This document shows positions 1 through 6,989 of a DNA stretch of 39,145 nucleotides, one piece after another. The translations under genes and the position numbers were made by a program. The notes beneath the pieces are model-generated. The model worked only from the letters and a program-made list of their open reading frames with translations. It had not been told where the DNA came from and did not search any database. Numbering within the stretch: the first letter of the stretch is position 1; the number at the start of each line of letters is the position of its first letter. The stretch is from Clostridia bacterium (lineage in GTDB: Bacteria; Bacillota; Clostridia; Oscillospirales; Acutalibacteraceae), in NCBI GenBank assembly GCA_017403185.1, contig JAFQON010000020.1, positions 1 to 39,145 on the forward strand, in the 5' to 3' direction.

Positions 1-325
1 ACGTGCAGGCAGAGGTATGCGTGCCGGCTTTGAAGGCGGTCAGATGCCCCTTCAGAGAAGAATCCCCAAGAGAGGATTCAACAACATCTTTGCAACAGAG
101 ATGGCAATAACAAATATTGCTACTCTTGATAAGTATTTCGATGACGGTGCAACCGTTACCATCGACGCTCTTATTGAGAAAGGCATTATCAAAAAGACTT
201 TGGACGGCGTTAAGATTTTGGGTAATGGCGAAATTTCGAAGAAGCTCACCGTTCAGGCAAATGCTTTTTCAGATAGCGCTAAAGCCAAGATTGAAGCTGC
301 CGGAGGAAAGGCAGAGGTGATCTAA
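1..325 (+). CDS. rplO: 50S ribosomal protein L15, 3' part
   Basis: C-terminal part of ribosomal protein L15, a 23S rRNA-binding protein of the large subunit; the 5' end lies outside the window and the reading frame is already open at base 2. The segment [18 protein letters not shown] followed by PKRGFNN is the conserved L15 signature, and the C-terminal half ends in a typical Ala/Lys-rich tail ([13 protein letters not shown]). It stops one base before the secY start codon, so the two are translationally adjacent in the spc operon, the standard order in bacteria. An apparent ATG at base 17 is internal and not a start. Confidence 0.97.
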   Translation, partial: RAGRGMRAGFEGGQMPLQRRIPKRGFNNIFATEMAITNIATLDKYFDDGATVTIDALIEKGIIKKTLDGVKILGNGEISKKLTVQANAFSDSAKAKIEAAGGKAEVI

Positions 326-326
326 C

Positions 327-1682
327 ATGCTTCAGACTTTCGTTAACGCATGGAAAATCGCTGAGCTTCGTAAGAAGCTGCTTTACACAGCTCTTATCGT
401 TCTGATTTTCAGAATCGGTTCGGCAATTCCCGTTCCTTTCACAGAGATTGCCAAGGAAGGTATCATCGGCGCAGATGCTGCAGCAGGCAATACATTCCTC
501 AACTATCTCAACATGATGACAGGTGATGCGTTCAACTACGGTACTATTTTCGCAATGTCCATCACCCCCTATATCAACAGCTCAATTATCATGCAGCTGC
601 TCGCAGTTGCTATCCCCGCTCTTGAAAGACTTCAGAAGGAAGGCGAAGAGGGCCGCAAGAAGATTGCAGCCATCACAAGATTCGTTACAATCGGTCTCGG
701 TCTCCTTCAGAGTACAGCTTACTACTTCTATATCAGAAGTCAGGATTATCTTTCGGATGTTACCGGCAAAGGCTGGGAAGTTTTCCAGGCTATCGTTATC
801 ATCCTTTGCTTCACAGCAGGTACAGCCCTTATCATGTGGATGGGCGAAAGGATTAACGAAAAGGGTATCGGCAACGGTATTTCAATCATCCTTTTCGCAG
901 GTATCGTTTCAAGAATTCCCACCCTCATTGCTCAGCTTGTTGGCGGTCAGGGCAGCTACCTCTTCATGGGTGGCGCTTATATCCCCATCACAATCATCGT
1001 ATGTATCGCTCTCATTCTTATGATTGCGTTCATCGTATGGATGGATAACGCTGAGAGAAGAATTCCCGTTCAGTATGCCAAGAGAGTTGTAGGCAGAAAG
1101 ATGTACGGCGGTCAGAGCACACATATTCCCATCAAGGTTAATATGTCAGGCGTTATGCCCGTTATCTTTGCATCGTCAATTCTTTCACTTCCCCCTACAA
1201 TTCAGATGTTTGTTTCAAACAAGATTAAAGAAGGCTCATTCTTTGACGGCTTCTTCAAAATCTTCCAGATGGATAATCCGGTATATGTTATCATTTACTT
1301 TGTATTCATCATCGCTTTTGCATACTTCTATGCAAGCATTCAGTACAACCCCATTGAAATGTCAAAGAATATCCGTGACAACGGCGGTTCAATCCCCGGT
1401 ATCCGTCCCGGCGAGCCTACCTCAAGATACATCGGCAACATTCTTCACAGAATCACCCTTCTCGGTGCTCTTCTTCTGAGTATTGTAGCTCTTTTCCCGA
1501 TTATCTATTCACAGGTATGCACATTTATTCTTCAGCATTGGACCGCACAGGGTGCAGACGCAACATTCACCGTTTCACTCGGCGGTACATCAATCATCAT
1601 TCTTGTCGGTGTAGCTCTTGAAACAGTTAAGCAGCTTGAAAGCCAGATGATGATGAGACACTACAAGGGCTTCCTTGATTAA
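327..1682 (+). CDS. secY: Preprotein translocase subunit SecY
   Basis: SecY forms the protein-conducting channel of the SecYEG translocon in the cytoplasmic membrane. The 451-residue product has the expected length and about ten hydrophobic segments. It opens with MLQTFVNAWKIAELRKKLLYT, which is typical of Firmicute SecY. Conserved features include the plug/TM2 region (MSITPYINSSIIMQLL), GERINEKGIGNGIS before TM5, the cytoplasmic loop with RRIPVQYAKR, and the loop GGSIPGIRPGEPT, which interacts with SecA and the ribosome. The ATG follows the rplO stop by one base and the ribosome site (GGAGG and AGAGGTGA) lies in the end of rplO. No adk follows; map is next, 45 bases downstream. Confidence 0.98.
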   Translation: MLQTFVNAWKIAELRKKLLYTALIVLIFRIGSAIPVPFTEIAKEGIIGADAAAGNTFLNYLNMMTGDAFNYGTIFAMSITPYINSSIIMQLLAVAIPALERLQKEGEEGRKKIAAITRFVTIGLGLLQSTAYYFYIRSQDYLSDVTGKGWEVFQAIVIILCFTAGTALIMWMGERINEKGIGNGISIILFAGIVSRIPTLIAQLVGGQGSYLFMGGAYIPITIIVCIALILMIAFIVWMDNAERRIPVQYAKRVVGRKMYGGQSTHIPIKVNMSGVMPVIFASSILSLPPTIQMFVSNKIKEGSFFDGFFKIFQMDNPVYVIIYFVFIIAFAYFYASIQYNPIEMSKNIRDNGGSIPGIRPGEPTSRYIGNILHRITLLGALLLSIVALFPIIYSQVCTFILQHWTAQGADATFTVSLGGTSIIILVGVALETVKQLESQMMMRHYKGFLD

Positions 1683-1727
1683 GCCCTGAGTAAATTCAGC
1701 TGAATTTACATTTTACGGAGGATTAGC

Positions 1728-2477
1728 ATGATAGTGCTCAAAACAACCAGAGAGCTCAGCCTTATGAAAGAGGCCTGCGTTATTTCTGCAGGAGCATTAA
1801 AGGCGGCGGGTGCTGCAGTTGAGCCCGGTGTTTCAACCGAGGAAATCAACCGAATCGCCCATGACTTTATAGTTAAAAACGGTGCAATTCCGACCTTCAA
1901 GGGTTATAACGGATATCCCGCTGCTTCATGCATTTCCATAAACGATGAGGTCATTCACGGCATTCCGAGCAAGAAGCGCATCATCAAGGCAGGCGATATA
2001 GTCAGCATTGATGTGGGCGCAACCTTCAACGGCTATGTCGGCGATAATGCCGCCACTTTTGCGGCGGGTGAGATCTCACCCGAAGCACAGCGGCTGTGCG
2101 ACACCACAAGAGAGAGCCTTTACGAAGGCATCAAAGCGGCTGTCGCAGGCGGCAGAATCGGCGATATCGGCTCAACAATCCAAAGGTATTGCGAGGAAAG
2201 AGGCTTTTCGGTGGTTCGTGAATTCACGGGTCACGGTGTAGGAAAGCAGATGCACGAGGACCCCAGCGTACCGAATTTCGGCACACCCGGACGAGGTGTG
2301 CGCCTGCTCCCCGGCATGACGATTGCCATTGAGCCCATGATAAATATGGGCGGTGCAGGCATCAGGCAGTTGCCTGACGGTTGGACTATCAAAACCAAAG
2401 ACGGTTCGCTTTCTGCTCATTTTGAGCATACCGTTGCAATAACAGCAGACGGACCCGTTATTCTTACAAAGATTTAA
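1728..2477 (+). CDS. map: Methionine aminopeptidase, type I
   Basis: Removes the initiator methionine from new proteins after deformylation; a cytoplasmic dinuclear metal enzyme of the M24 family. All catalytic residues of type I enzymes are present: substrate histidine H77 (DEVIHG), metal ligands D95 (SIDVG) and D106 (YVGDNA), H169 (FTGHGVG), E202 (AIEPM) and E233 (HFEHT). The 249-residue length is normal for the short form without an N-terminal zinc finger. ACGGAGGA sits six or so bases before the ATG. It directly follows secY without the adk gene that often lies between them, and is followed by the KOW gene. Confidence 0.97.
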   Translation: MIVLKTTRELSLMKEACVISAGALKAAGAAVEPGVSTEEINRIAHDFIVKNGAIPTFKGYNGYPAASCISINDEVIHGIPSKKRIIKAGDIVSIDVGATFNGYVGDNAATFAAGEISPEAQRLCDTTRESLYEGIKAAVAGGRIGDIGSTIQRYCEERGFSVVREFTGHGVGKQMHEDPSVPNFGTPGRGVRLLPGMTIAIEPMINMGGAGIRQLPDGWTIKTKDGSLSAHFEHTVAITADGPVILTKI

Positions 2478-2487
2478 GGTGACGGGA

Positions 2488-2742
2488 ATGCTTGAAAAAG
2501 GAGCGGCGGTTAAATCGCTGGCGGGCAGAGACAAAGGTAAGCTTCTTGCCGTTGTGCAGAGAAGTGATAACCTTGTTCTTGTCTGCGACGGAAAGGAACG
2601 GCCCGTTGATAGACCAAAAAGCAAGAATATTCGCCATGTTGAGTCTGTCGGAGCTTCTTTTACCGAGGCTGAAATGGCAACCAACAGAGCCTTGAAAAAG
2701 GCGATAGCGCGATTAAATGCAGAAATAAACGGCAACACTTAG
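2488..2742 (+). CDS. KOW-domain RNA-binding protein (L14e/YbzG-like)
   Basis: Small 84-residue protein with an N-terminal KOW motif (GAAVKSLAGRDKGKLLAVV), the RNA-binding fold found in L14e, L24 and NusG, followed by a basic tail. In Bacillus the short KOW gene ybzG occupies the same place between map and infA, so this is the positional counterpart; its role in ribosome biology is not established. The ATG at 2488 is preferred because AAGGTG lies six bases upstream. A GTG at 2479 is in frame but overlaps that ribosome site. The stop codon overlaps the AGGAGG of infA, indicating one transcript. Confidence 0.85.
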   Translation: MLEKGAAVKSLAGRDKGKLLAVVQRSDNLVLVCDGKERPVDRPKSKNIRHVESVGASFTEAEMATNRALKKAIARLNAEINGNT

Positions 2743-2751
2743 GAGGTTAAT

Positions 2752-2970
2752 ATGTCTAAGCAGGACATGATCGAGATTGAAGGTACGGTAGTAGAGTCAT
2801 TACCCAACGCAACCTTTCAGGTTGAGCTGGAAAACGGACACAGAATATTGGCTCACATTTCCGGTAAGCTGAGAATGAATTACATCAAGATTCTTCCCGG
2901 AGACAAAGTGACGGTCGAAATGTCGCCATACGACCTCACAAAGGGCCGCATAACATGGCGTTCTAAGTAA
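2752..2970 (+). CDS. infA: Translation initiation factor IF-1
   Basis: IF-1 binds the A site of the 30S subunit during initiation and cooperates with IF-2 and IF-3. The 72-residue length and the S1/OB-fold signature are exact for the family: [20 protein letters not shown], then [23 protein letters not shown] and the end ITWRSK. AGGAGG lies five bases before the ATG and includes the stop of the preceding KOW gene. Position between map/KOW and rpmJ is the classical Firmicute arrangement. Confidence 0.98.
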   Translation: MSKQDMIEIEGTVVESLPNATFQVELENGHRILAHISGKLRMNYIKILPGDKVTVEMSPYDLTKGRITWRSK

Positions 2971-2990
2971 GTTCAAGGAGGTATTCTAAT

Positions 2991-3104
2991 ATGAAAGTCA
3001 GACCTTCTGTCAAGAAAATTTGCGAAAAGTGCAAAATAATCAAGCGCAAGGGAAAAGTAATGGTTATCTGTGAAAATCCCAAGCACAAGCAGCGTCAGGG
3101 TTAA
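2991..3104 (+). CDS. rpmJ: 50S ribosomal protein L36, zinc-binding form
   Basis: 37-residue L36, a very small protein of the large subunit. The translation begins [15 protein letters not shown] and ends KHKQRQG. The zinc ligands of the C+ form are visible at Cys11, Cys14, Cys27 and His32, so this genome carries the zinc-ribbon paralogue at this locus. AAGGAGG lies about ten bases before the ATG. It sits between infA and rpsM as in almost all bacteria. Confidence 0.97.
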   Translation: MKVRPSVKKICEKCKIIKRKGKVMVICENPKHKQRQG

Positions 3105-3146
3105 TCCCGACGAAAACCAATGTTAATTTGGAGGTGCAACTGACAA

Positions 3147-3515
3147 ATGGCGCGTATATCAGGTGTTGACCTGCCCAGAGAGAAGAGAGTAGAAATCGCT
3201 CTTACTTACATCTACGGTATAGGTCGTAAAACTGCAAGCGACATTATCGCAGCAACCGGCGTAGATCCCGACCTCAGAGTTAAGGATATGACCGAGGACG
3301 ATGTTTCAAAGCTTCGTGAATATATCGATCACAACATCAAGGTTGAAGGTGATCTTCGCAGAGAAACCGCATTCGACATCAAGAGACTTATCGAAATCGG
3401 ATGCTACCGTGGCGTTCGTCACAGAAAGAATCTCCCCGTAAGAGGCCAGAGATCAAAGACAAACGCTCGTACACGCAAGGGTCCCAAGAAGACCATTGCA
3501 AACAAGAAGAAGTAA
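3147..3515 (+). CDS. rpsM: 30S ribosomal protein S13
   Basis: S13 sits in the head of the small subunit and contacts the P-site tRNA and 50S subunit bridges. The 122-residue product starts [20 protein letters not shown], has the helix-two-turn-helix [10 protein letters not shown], the segment [29 protein letters not shown] near the C-terminus, and a Lys-rich tail ending [14 protein letters not shown] lies about eleven bases before the ATG. It begins the S13-S11-S4-alpha-L17 group. Confidence 0.98.
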   Translation: MARISGVDLPREKRVEIALTYIYGIGRKTASDIIAATGVDPDLRVKDMTEDDVSKLREYIDHNIKVEGDLRRETAFDIKRLIEIGCYRGVRHRKNLPVRGQRSKTNARTRKGPKKTIANKKK

Positions 3516-3531
3516 GATTAGGAGGGATATT

Positions 3532-3933
3532 ATGGCTAAAGCAGCAAAAAAGACAACAGGTACCCGCAGACGCCGTGAGCGTAAGAATATCGAGCGCGGT
3601 GCAGCCCATATCCAATCCACCTTTAACAACACTATTGTTACAATCACTGACACTCAGGGCAACGCAGTTTCATGGGCAAGCGCAGGCGAAATGGGCTTCA
3701 GAGGTTCAAAGAAGTCAACTCCCTTCGCAGCACAGACCGCAGCTGAAACAGCAGCTAAGGCAGCTATCGAGCACGGCATGAAGACTGTTGAAGTTTATGT
3801 TAAGGGCCCCGGTCAGGGTCGTGAAGCGGCAATCAGAGCTTTACAGACTGCAGGTTTGGAAGTTAACATGATTAAGGATGTTACTCCCATTCCTCACAAC
3901 GGCTGCCGCCCGCCTAAGAGAAGGCGCGTGTAA
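3532..3933 (+). CDS. rpsK: 30S ribosomal protein S11
   Basis: S11 lies in the platform of the 30S subunit next to the mRNA exit. The 133-residue protein has a basic N-terminus ([18 protein letters not shown]), the core [19 protein letters not shown], and the conserved end [17 protein letters not shown]. The start is the ATG at 3532 (MAKAAKK), preceded by AGGAGG at a spacing of six to seven bases; upstream in-frame codons run into rpsM and are not used. Confidence 0.98.
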   Translation: MAKAAKKTTGTRRRRERKNIERGAAHIQSTFNNTIVTITDTQGNAVSWASAGEMGFRGSKKSTPFAAQTAAETAAKAAIEHGMKTVEVYVKGPGQGREAAIRALQTAGLEVNMIKDVTPIPHNGCRPPKRRRV

Positions 3934-3961
3934 CCAGAATATTTTGGAGGTGTAACACAAT

Positions 3962-4588
3962 ATGGCAAGATATACAGGTGCTGTATGCAAACTGTGCCGC
4001 CGTGAAGGCAAGAAGCTCTACCTCAAGGGTGAGAGATGCTACACAGGCAAGTGCGCAGTTGAACGCAGAGCATATGCTCCCGGTCAGCACGGCCAGAGCC
4101 GCAAGAAGGCAACTGAATACGGTCTTCAGCTTCGTGCAAAGCAGCAGGCTAAGCGTTACTACGGTATTCAGGAAGGCCAGTTCTACAAGTATTTCCTTAT
4201 GGCTGAGCGCAAGCAGGGCGTAACAGGTGAAAACCTGCTCCGTATCTGCGAAAGCAGACTTGACAATGTTGTTTATCTTCTCGGCTGGGCTAACTCCAGA
4301 GCAGAAGCAAGACAGCTTGTAACACACGGCCATTACAAAGTAAACGGCAAGAAGGTCAACATTCCTTCATATCTTATCAAGGCAGGCGACGAGATTGCCA
4401 TCAAGGATAAGAGCAAGGAAAGCGACAAGATCAAGGCTACAGTTGAAGCAAACGCTTCACGCCCTGTTCCCCAGTGGCTTGACCTCAATGCAGAAGCTCT
4501 CACAGCAAAGATTCTTGCTCTGCCCACCCGTGAGCAGATCATGGTTCCCGTTGAGGAGCATCTCATTGTCGAACTTTATTCAAAATAA
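3962..4588 (+). CDS. rpsD: 30S ribosomal protein S4, zinc-binding form
   Basis: S4 nucleates assembly of the 16S 5' domain and lines the mRNA entry channel. The 208-residue product has the four-cysteine zinc motif at C9, C12, C26 and C31, the signature [12 protein letters not shown], and an S4-type RNA-binding domain from about residue 96 ([35 protein letters not shown]). TTGGAGGTG precedes the ATG. In other bacteria S4 represses its own operon by binding a leader RNA, and a structured spacer follows this gene before rpoA. The C-terminus ([11 protein letters not shown]) is normal. Confidence 0.98.
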   Translation: MARYTGAVCKLCRREGKKLYLKGERCYTGKCAVERRAYAPGQHGQSRKKATEYGLQLRAKQQAKRYYGIQEGQFYKYFLMAERKQGVTGENLLRICESRLDNVVYLLGWANSRAEARQLVTHGHYKVNGKKVNIPSYLIKAGDEIAIKDKSKESDKIKATVEANASRPVPQWLDLNAEALTAKILALPTREQIMVPVEEHLIVELYSK

Positions 4589-4602
4589 TGCTTTGCCTGA
4601 TT

Positions 4603-4677
4603 TGCCTTTTAAGGCATTTCAGCCACGCATTACGGCGACGATCGTTTTTGAATGCATTTTGAGCAGGATATTCCTGC
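4603..4677 (+). promoter_or_regulatory. Structured rpsD-rpoA spacer
   Basis: The 111-base gap between rpsD and rpoA is the longest in this operon and holds two perfect small hairpins: TGCCTT-TT-AAGGCA (4603-4616) and GCAGGA-TAT-TCCTGC (4663-4677), the second about ten bases before the AAAGGAGG of rpoA. Neither has a strong T-run, so they look more like processing, pausing or translational-control structures than terminators. A role in S4-mediated control is an inference only. Confidence 0.35.
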
Positions 4678-4699
4678 CTGTTTTAAAGGAGGGTTTTGA

Positions 4700-5650
4700 A
4701 TGATTGGTATCGAAAAGCCCAGAATTGATACAGCCGAAATTTCCGAGGACGGAAAGTACGGTAGATTTGTTGTTGAACCTCTTGAAAGAGGCTACGGCAC
4801 AACATTGGGCAACAGCCTGAGAAGAGTTCTTCTTTCTTCTCTTCCCGGCTATGCGATAACCTCCGTTAAGATTGACGGAATTCTTCACGAATTCAGCACC
4901 ATCCCCGGAGTTAAGGAAGATGTTACCGAGATTGTTCTTAATCTCAAGAATGTTATTCTTAAAATCCACGGCGACGGTCCCAAAACAATCTATATTGATG
5001 CAAACGGCGATGACGAGATCACCGCAGGCAGCATCAAGACCGATTCAGAGGTTGAAATTCTCAACCCCGAGCTTCACATCGCAACCCTCAATTCCGATGC
5101 ACATGTAAGCATGGAGCTTACCTGCGACAAGGGCAGAGGTTATGTTTCTGCAGACAGAAACAAGCAGATGATGCAGCCCATTATCGGTGTTATTGCAATT
5201 GATTCAATTTACACACCCGTATTAAAAGTTAACTACACAGTTGAAAACACCCGTGTAGGCCAGATTACCGACTACGATAAGCTGACCCTCGAGGTGTGGA
5301 CAGACGGAACCATAAATGCTATGGAAGCCGTTTCTCTCGGCGCCAAGATCCTCAACGAGCACCTCAACCTCTTCGGTGACCTCTCAGGTGAGGCATACGA
5401 TACAGAGGTTATGGTCGTTAAGAGCGACAGCGGCAAAGAAAAGGTCCTGGAGATGACCATTGAGGAACTTGACCTCTCTGTGCGTTCGTTTAACTGCTTG
5501 AAGAGAGCTCAGATTAATACGGTTGAAGATTTGACTAACAGAACCGAGGAAGACATGATGAAGGTTCGTAACCTCGGCAGAAAATCCCTTGATGAAGTTG
5601 TTGCAAAGCTCAATTCACTTGGCTTTGACCTTCGCAGGGATGAGGACTAA
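4700..5650 (+). CDS. rpoA: DNA-directed RNA polymerase subunit alpha
   Basis: The alpha subunit dimerises to scaffold RNA polymerase assembly, and its C-terminal domain binds UP elements and activators. The 316-residue protein has the N-terminal domain ([25 protein letters not shown] at about 24-48) and, after a linker, the alpha-CTD ([18 protein letters not shown]... and [15 protein letters not shown]) with the Arg/Asn/Leu pattern that contacts the DNA minor groove. AAAGGAGGG lies eight or so bases before the ATG. It is followed 14 bases later by rplQ. Confidence 0.98.
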   Translation: MIGIEKPRIDTAEISEDGKYGRFVVEPLERGYGTTLGNSLRRVLLSSLPGYAITSVKIDGILHEFSTIPGVKEDVTEIVLNLKNVILKIHGDGPKTIYIDANGDDEITAGSIKTDSEVEILNPELHIATLNSDAHVSMELTCDKGRGYVSADRNKQMMQPIIGVIAIDSIYTPVLKVNYTVENTRVGQITDYDKLTLEVWTDGTINAMEAVSLGAKILNEHLNLFGDLSGEAYDTEVMVVKSDSGKEKVLEMTIEELDLSVRSFNCLKRAQINTVEDLTNRTEEDMMKVRNLGRKSLDEVVAKLNSLGFDLRRDED

Positions 5651-5664
5651 AGGAGTGTGAACTT

Positions 5665-6006
5665 ATGCCCGGTACCAGAAAGCTTGGCCGCGCAAGTGAC
5701 CATCGCAAGTCGATGCTCAGAGGCCTTGTTACCTATCTTTTGGAAAACGGCAGAATAGAGACCACCGTTACAAGAGCTCAGGAGGTTCGTGCAATGGCTG
5801 AAAAAATGATCACCATTGCCAAGGACGACTCTCTTCACTCAAAGCGTAAGGTTCTTGCTTATGTTACAAAGGAAGATGTTGTTAAGAAACTCTTTGACGA
5901 AATTGCTCCCAAGTATAAGGAAGTAAACGGCGGTTATTGCCGTATCATCAAGACCGGTCCCCGCAGAGGCGACGCAGCAGAGATGTGCATCATCGAGCTT
6001 GTATAA
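5665..6006 (+). CDS. rplQ: 50S ribosomal protein L17
   Basis: L17 lies at the 50S surface near the peptide exit tunnel. The 113-residue product begins [20 protein letters not shown] and contains the conserved [13 protein letters not shown] segment and the C-terminal [31 protein letters not shown] precedes the ATG, overlapping the rpoA stop region. It is the last gene of the ribosomal/transcription operon and is followed by a strong terminator. Confidence 0.98.
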   Translation: MPGTRKLGRASDHRKSMLRGLVTYLLENGRIETTVTRAQEVRAMAEKMITIAKDDSLHSKRKVLAYVTKEDVVKKLFDEIAPKYKEVNGGYCRIIKTGPRRGDAAEMCIIELV

Positions 6007-6036
6007 GTCTTGATAAGATAGTTTATAAAATAAAAA

Positions 6037-6068
6037 CTCCCTTGCTCGTCTGAGCAGGGGAGCTTTTG
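6037..6068 (+). terminator. Rho-independent terminator after rplQ
   Basis: An 11-base stem CTCCCTTGCTC / GAGCAGGGGAG (one G-T pair), loop GTCT, followed by CTTTTGTTTTTG. An A-run on the other side (ATAAAAA) means it can probably also terminate leftward transcription, although the convergent lipoprotein gene ends just to its right. Confidence 0.85.
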
Positions 6069-6079
6069 TTTTTGTTTAT

Positions 6080-6850
6080 TTATCCTTCATCAGGCATTTC
6101 ATAATATGCAGCAATTTCATCCCAGGTGAAGCTGATTTTAAATGTGCCGTTGAGATTTTCGTGAACCAGACTTTTATCGAAATATACCCCCAAGCCTTTT
6201 TCGTTGAGATAGAAGCAGTCGGGAGAAACAATTTCGTCAAGCCTTGCGAGCACTTCGTCGTTTATATATGACGGGTTGGTAAATTTCATGGGTAAAACGG
6301 GAGCAACCACATCGTTGAGAAAGTCTTTAAAGCAGCCTTCGGCATCATCAGGCGCAGTTGAAAAATCCTGCAAAGAGCATTCGGCGCCCGTTTTCACATC
6401 AACACAGAAGGTGCTCCATACCGGTTTGACCTCAGAGTCAAAATATGAAAGAGAGTCTTTCATAATAAAGCAGGCATAACGGTTGCTGAGATGGGTTGTT
6501 TCAAAGGTTACCGTTTTTGCCCACGGCTTTTCACTTTTCATTGACTTCATAAAGCTTGATGCGTTTTCAATGTTGCTTTCACCGAAGTCACACGCATTGT
6601 TATAAATATCAAGAGCAATTTTATTGATGTAGTTTTTCACCTTTTCGTCGCAGTTTTTGGTAATCTGCGGCAGTGTGACCTTTACCTTTATAACCGTTTT
6701 GCCGCTTTCATCCTTGAAATCCTTGGAATGCACGGTTTCCATAATTTCAGGCGGCAGTGCCGCAGTTGTTTCATCGCCGTCTTTGCCTGAGCAGGCGGCA
6801 AGGGAGAAAACTGCAGCTAAAATGAGCAGAAGGCTTATAATCCGTTTCAT
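6080..6850 (-). CDS. RsiV-like lipoprotein (DUF4163/DUF3298 type)
   Basis: Predicted 256-residue secreted lipoprotein. The signal peptide (MKRIISLLLILAAVFSLAAC) ends in a lipobox with C20 as the lipidated residue, followed by a short acidic/Thr linker. The body resembles the DUF4163/DUF3298 fold found in RsiV and PdaC: a beta segment (KVKVTLPQITKNC), a helix with NYINKIALDIYNN, then a C-terminal domain with SFCVDVKTGAECSLQDF-like spacing (here STFCVDVKTGAE) and a final YFDKSLV / FTWDEIAAYYE stretch. No sigma factor is adjacent, so an anti-sigma role is not supported. The second Met (6850) is chosen because AAGGA lies eight bases upstream of it. Family assignment is by recollection of pattern. 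Confidence 0.65.
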   Translation of the reverse strand: MKRIISLLLILAAVFSLAACSGKDGDETTAALPPEIMETVHSKDFKDESGKTVIKVKVTLPQITKNCDEKVKNYINKIALDIYNNACDFGESNIENASSFMKSMKSEKPWAKTVTFETTHLSNRYACFIMKDSLSYFDSEVKPVWSTFCVDVKTGAECSLQDFSTAPDDAEGCFKDFLNDVVAPVLPMKFTNPSYINDEVLARLDEIVSPDCFYLNEKGLGVYFDKSLVHENLNGTFKISFTWDEIAAYYEMPDEG

Positions 6851-6879
6851 AAAAATCATCCTTAAATGTTTATAATGCT

Positions 6880-6908
6880 ATTCTATCAGCATTCAGGGCA
6901 TCAATCAA
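6880..6908 (-). promoter_or_regulatory. Sigma-A promoter for the RsiV-like lipoprotein
   Basis: On the minus strand TTGATT (6908-6903) and TAGAAT (6885-6880) are separated by exactly 17 bases. The expected start lies some 25-30 bases before the ATG at 6850. It is back-to-back with the rhamnosidase promoter. Confidence 0.65.
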
Positions 6909-6929
6909 GATTATAATTATAAATTTTTA

Positions 6930-6958
6930 TTGATTTTTGAACGACGGTGGTATAGAAT
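6930..6958 (+). promoter_or_regulatory. Sigma-A promoter for the rhamnosidase gene
   Basis: TTGATT (6930-6935), 17-base spacer, TAGAAT (6953-6958): the same two hexamers as the divergent lipoprotein promoter. The -35 boxes are 21 bases apart, so one regulator bound between them could affect both genes. Leader length to the ATG at 6990 would be about 25 bases. Confidence 0.65.
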
Positions 6959-6989
6959 GAAATCACAAATCCCCAAGGGAGGTTTCGAA

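Noticed and set aside
6080-6850. Anti-sigma factor RsiV itself
   Set aside because: The domain pattern is similar, but it is a lipoprotein without the cytoplasmic anti-sigma segment or an adjacent ECF sigma gene.
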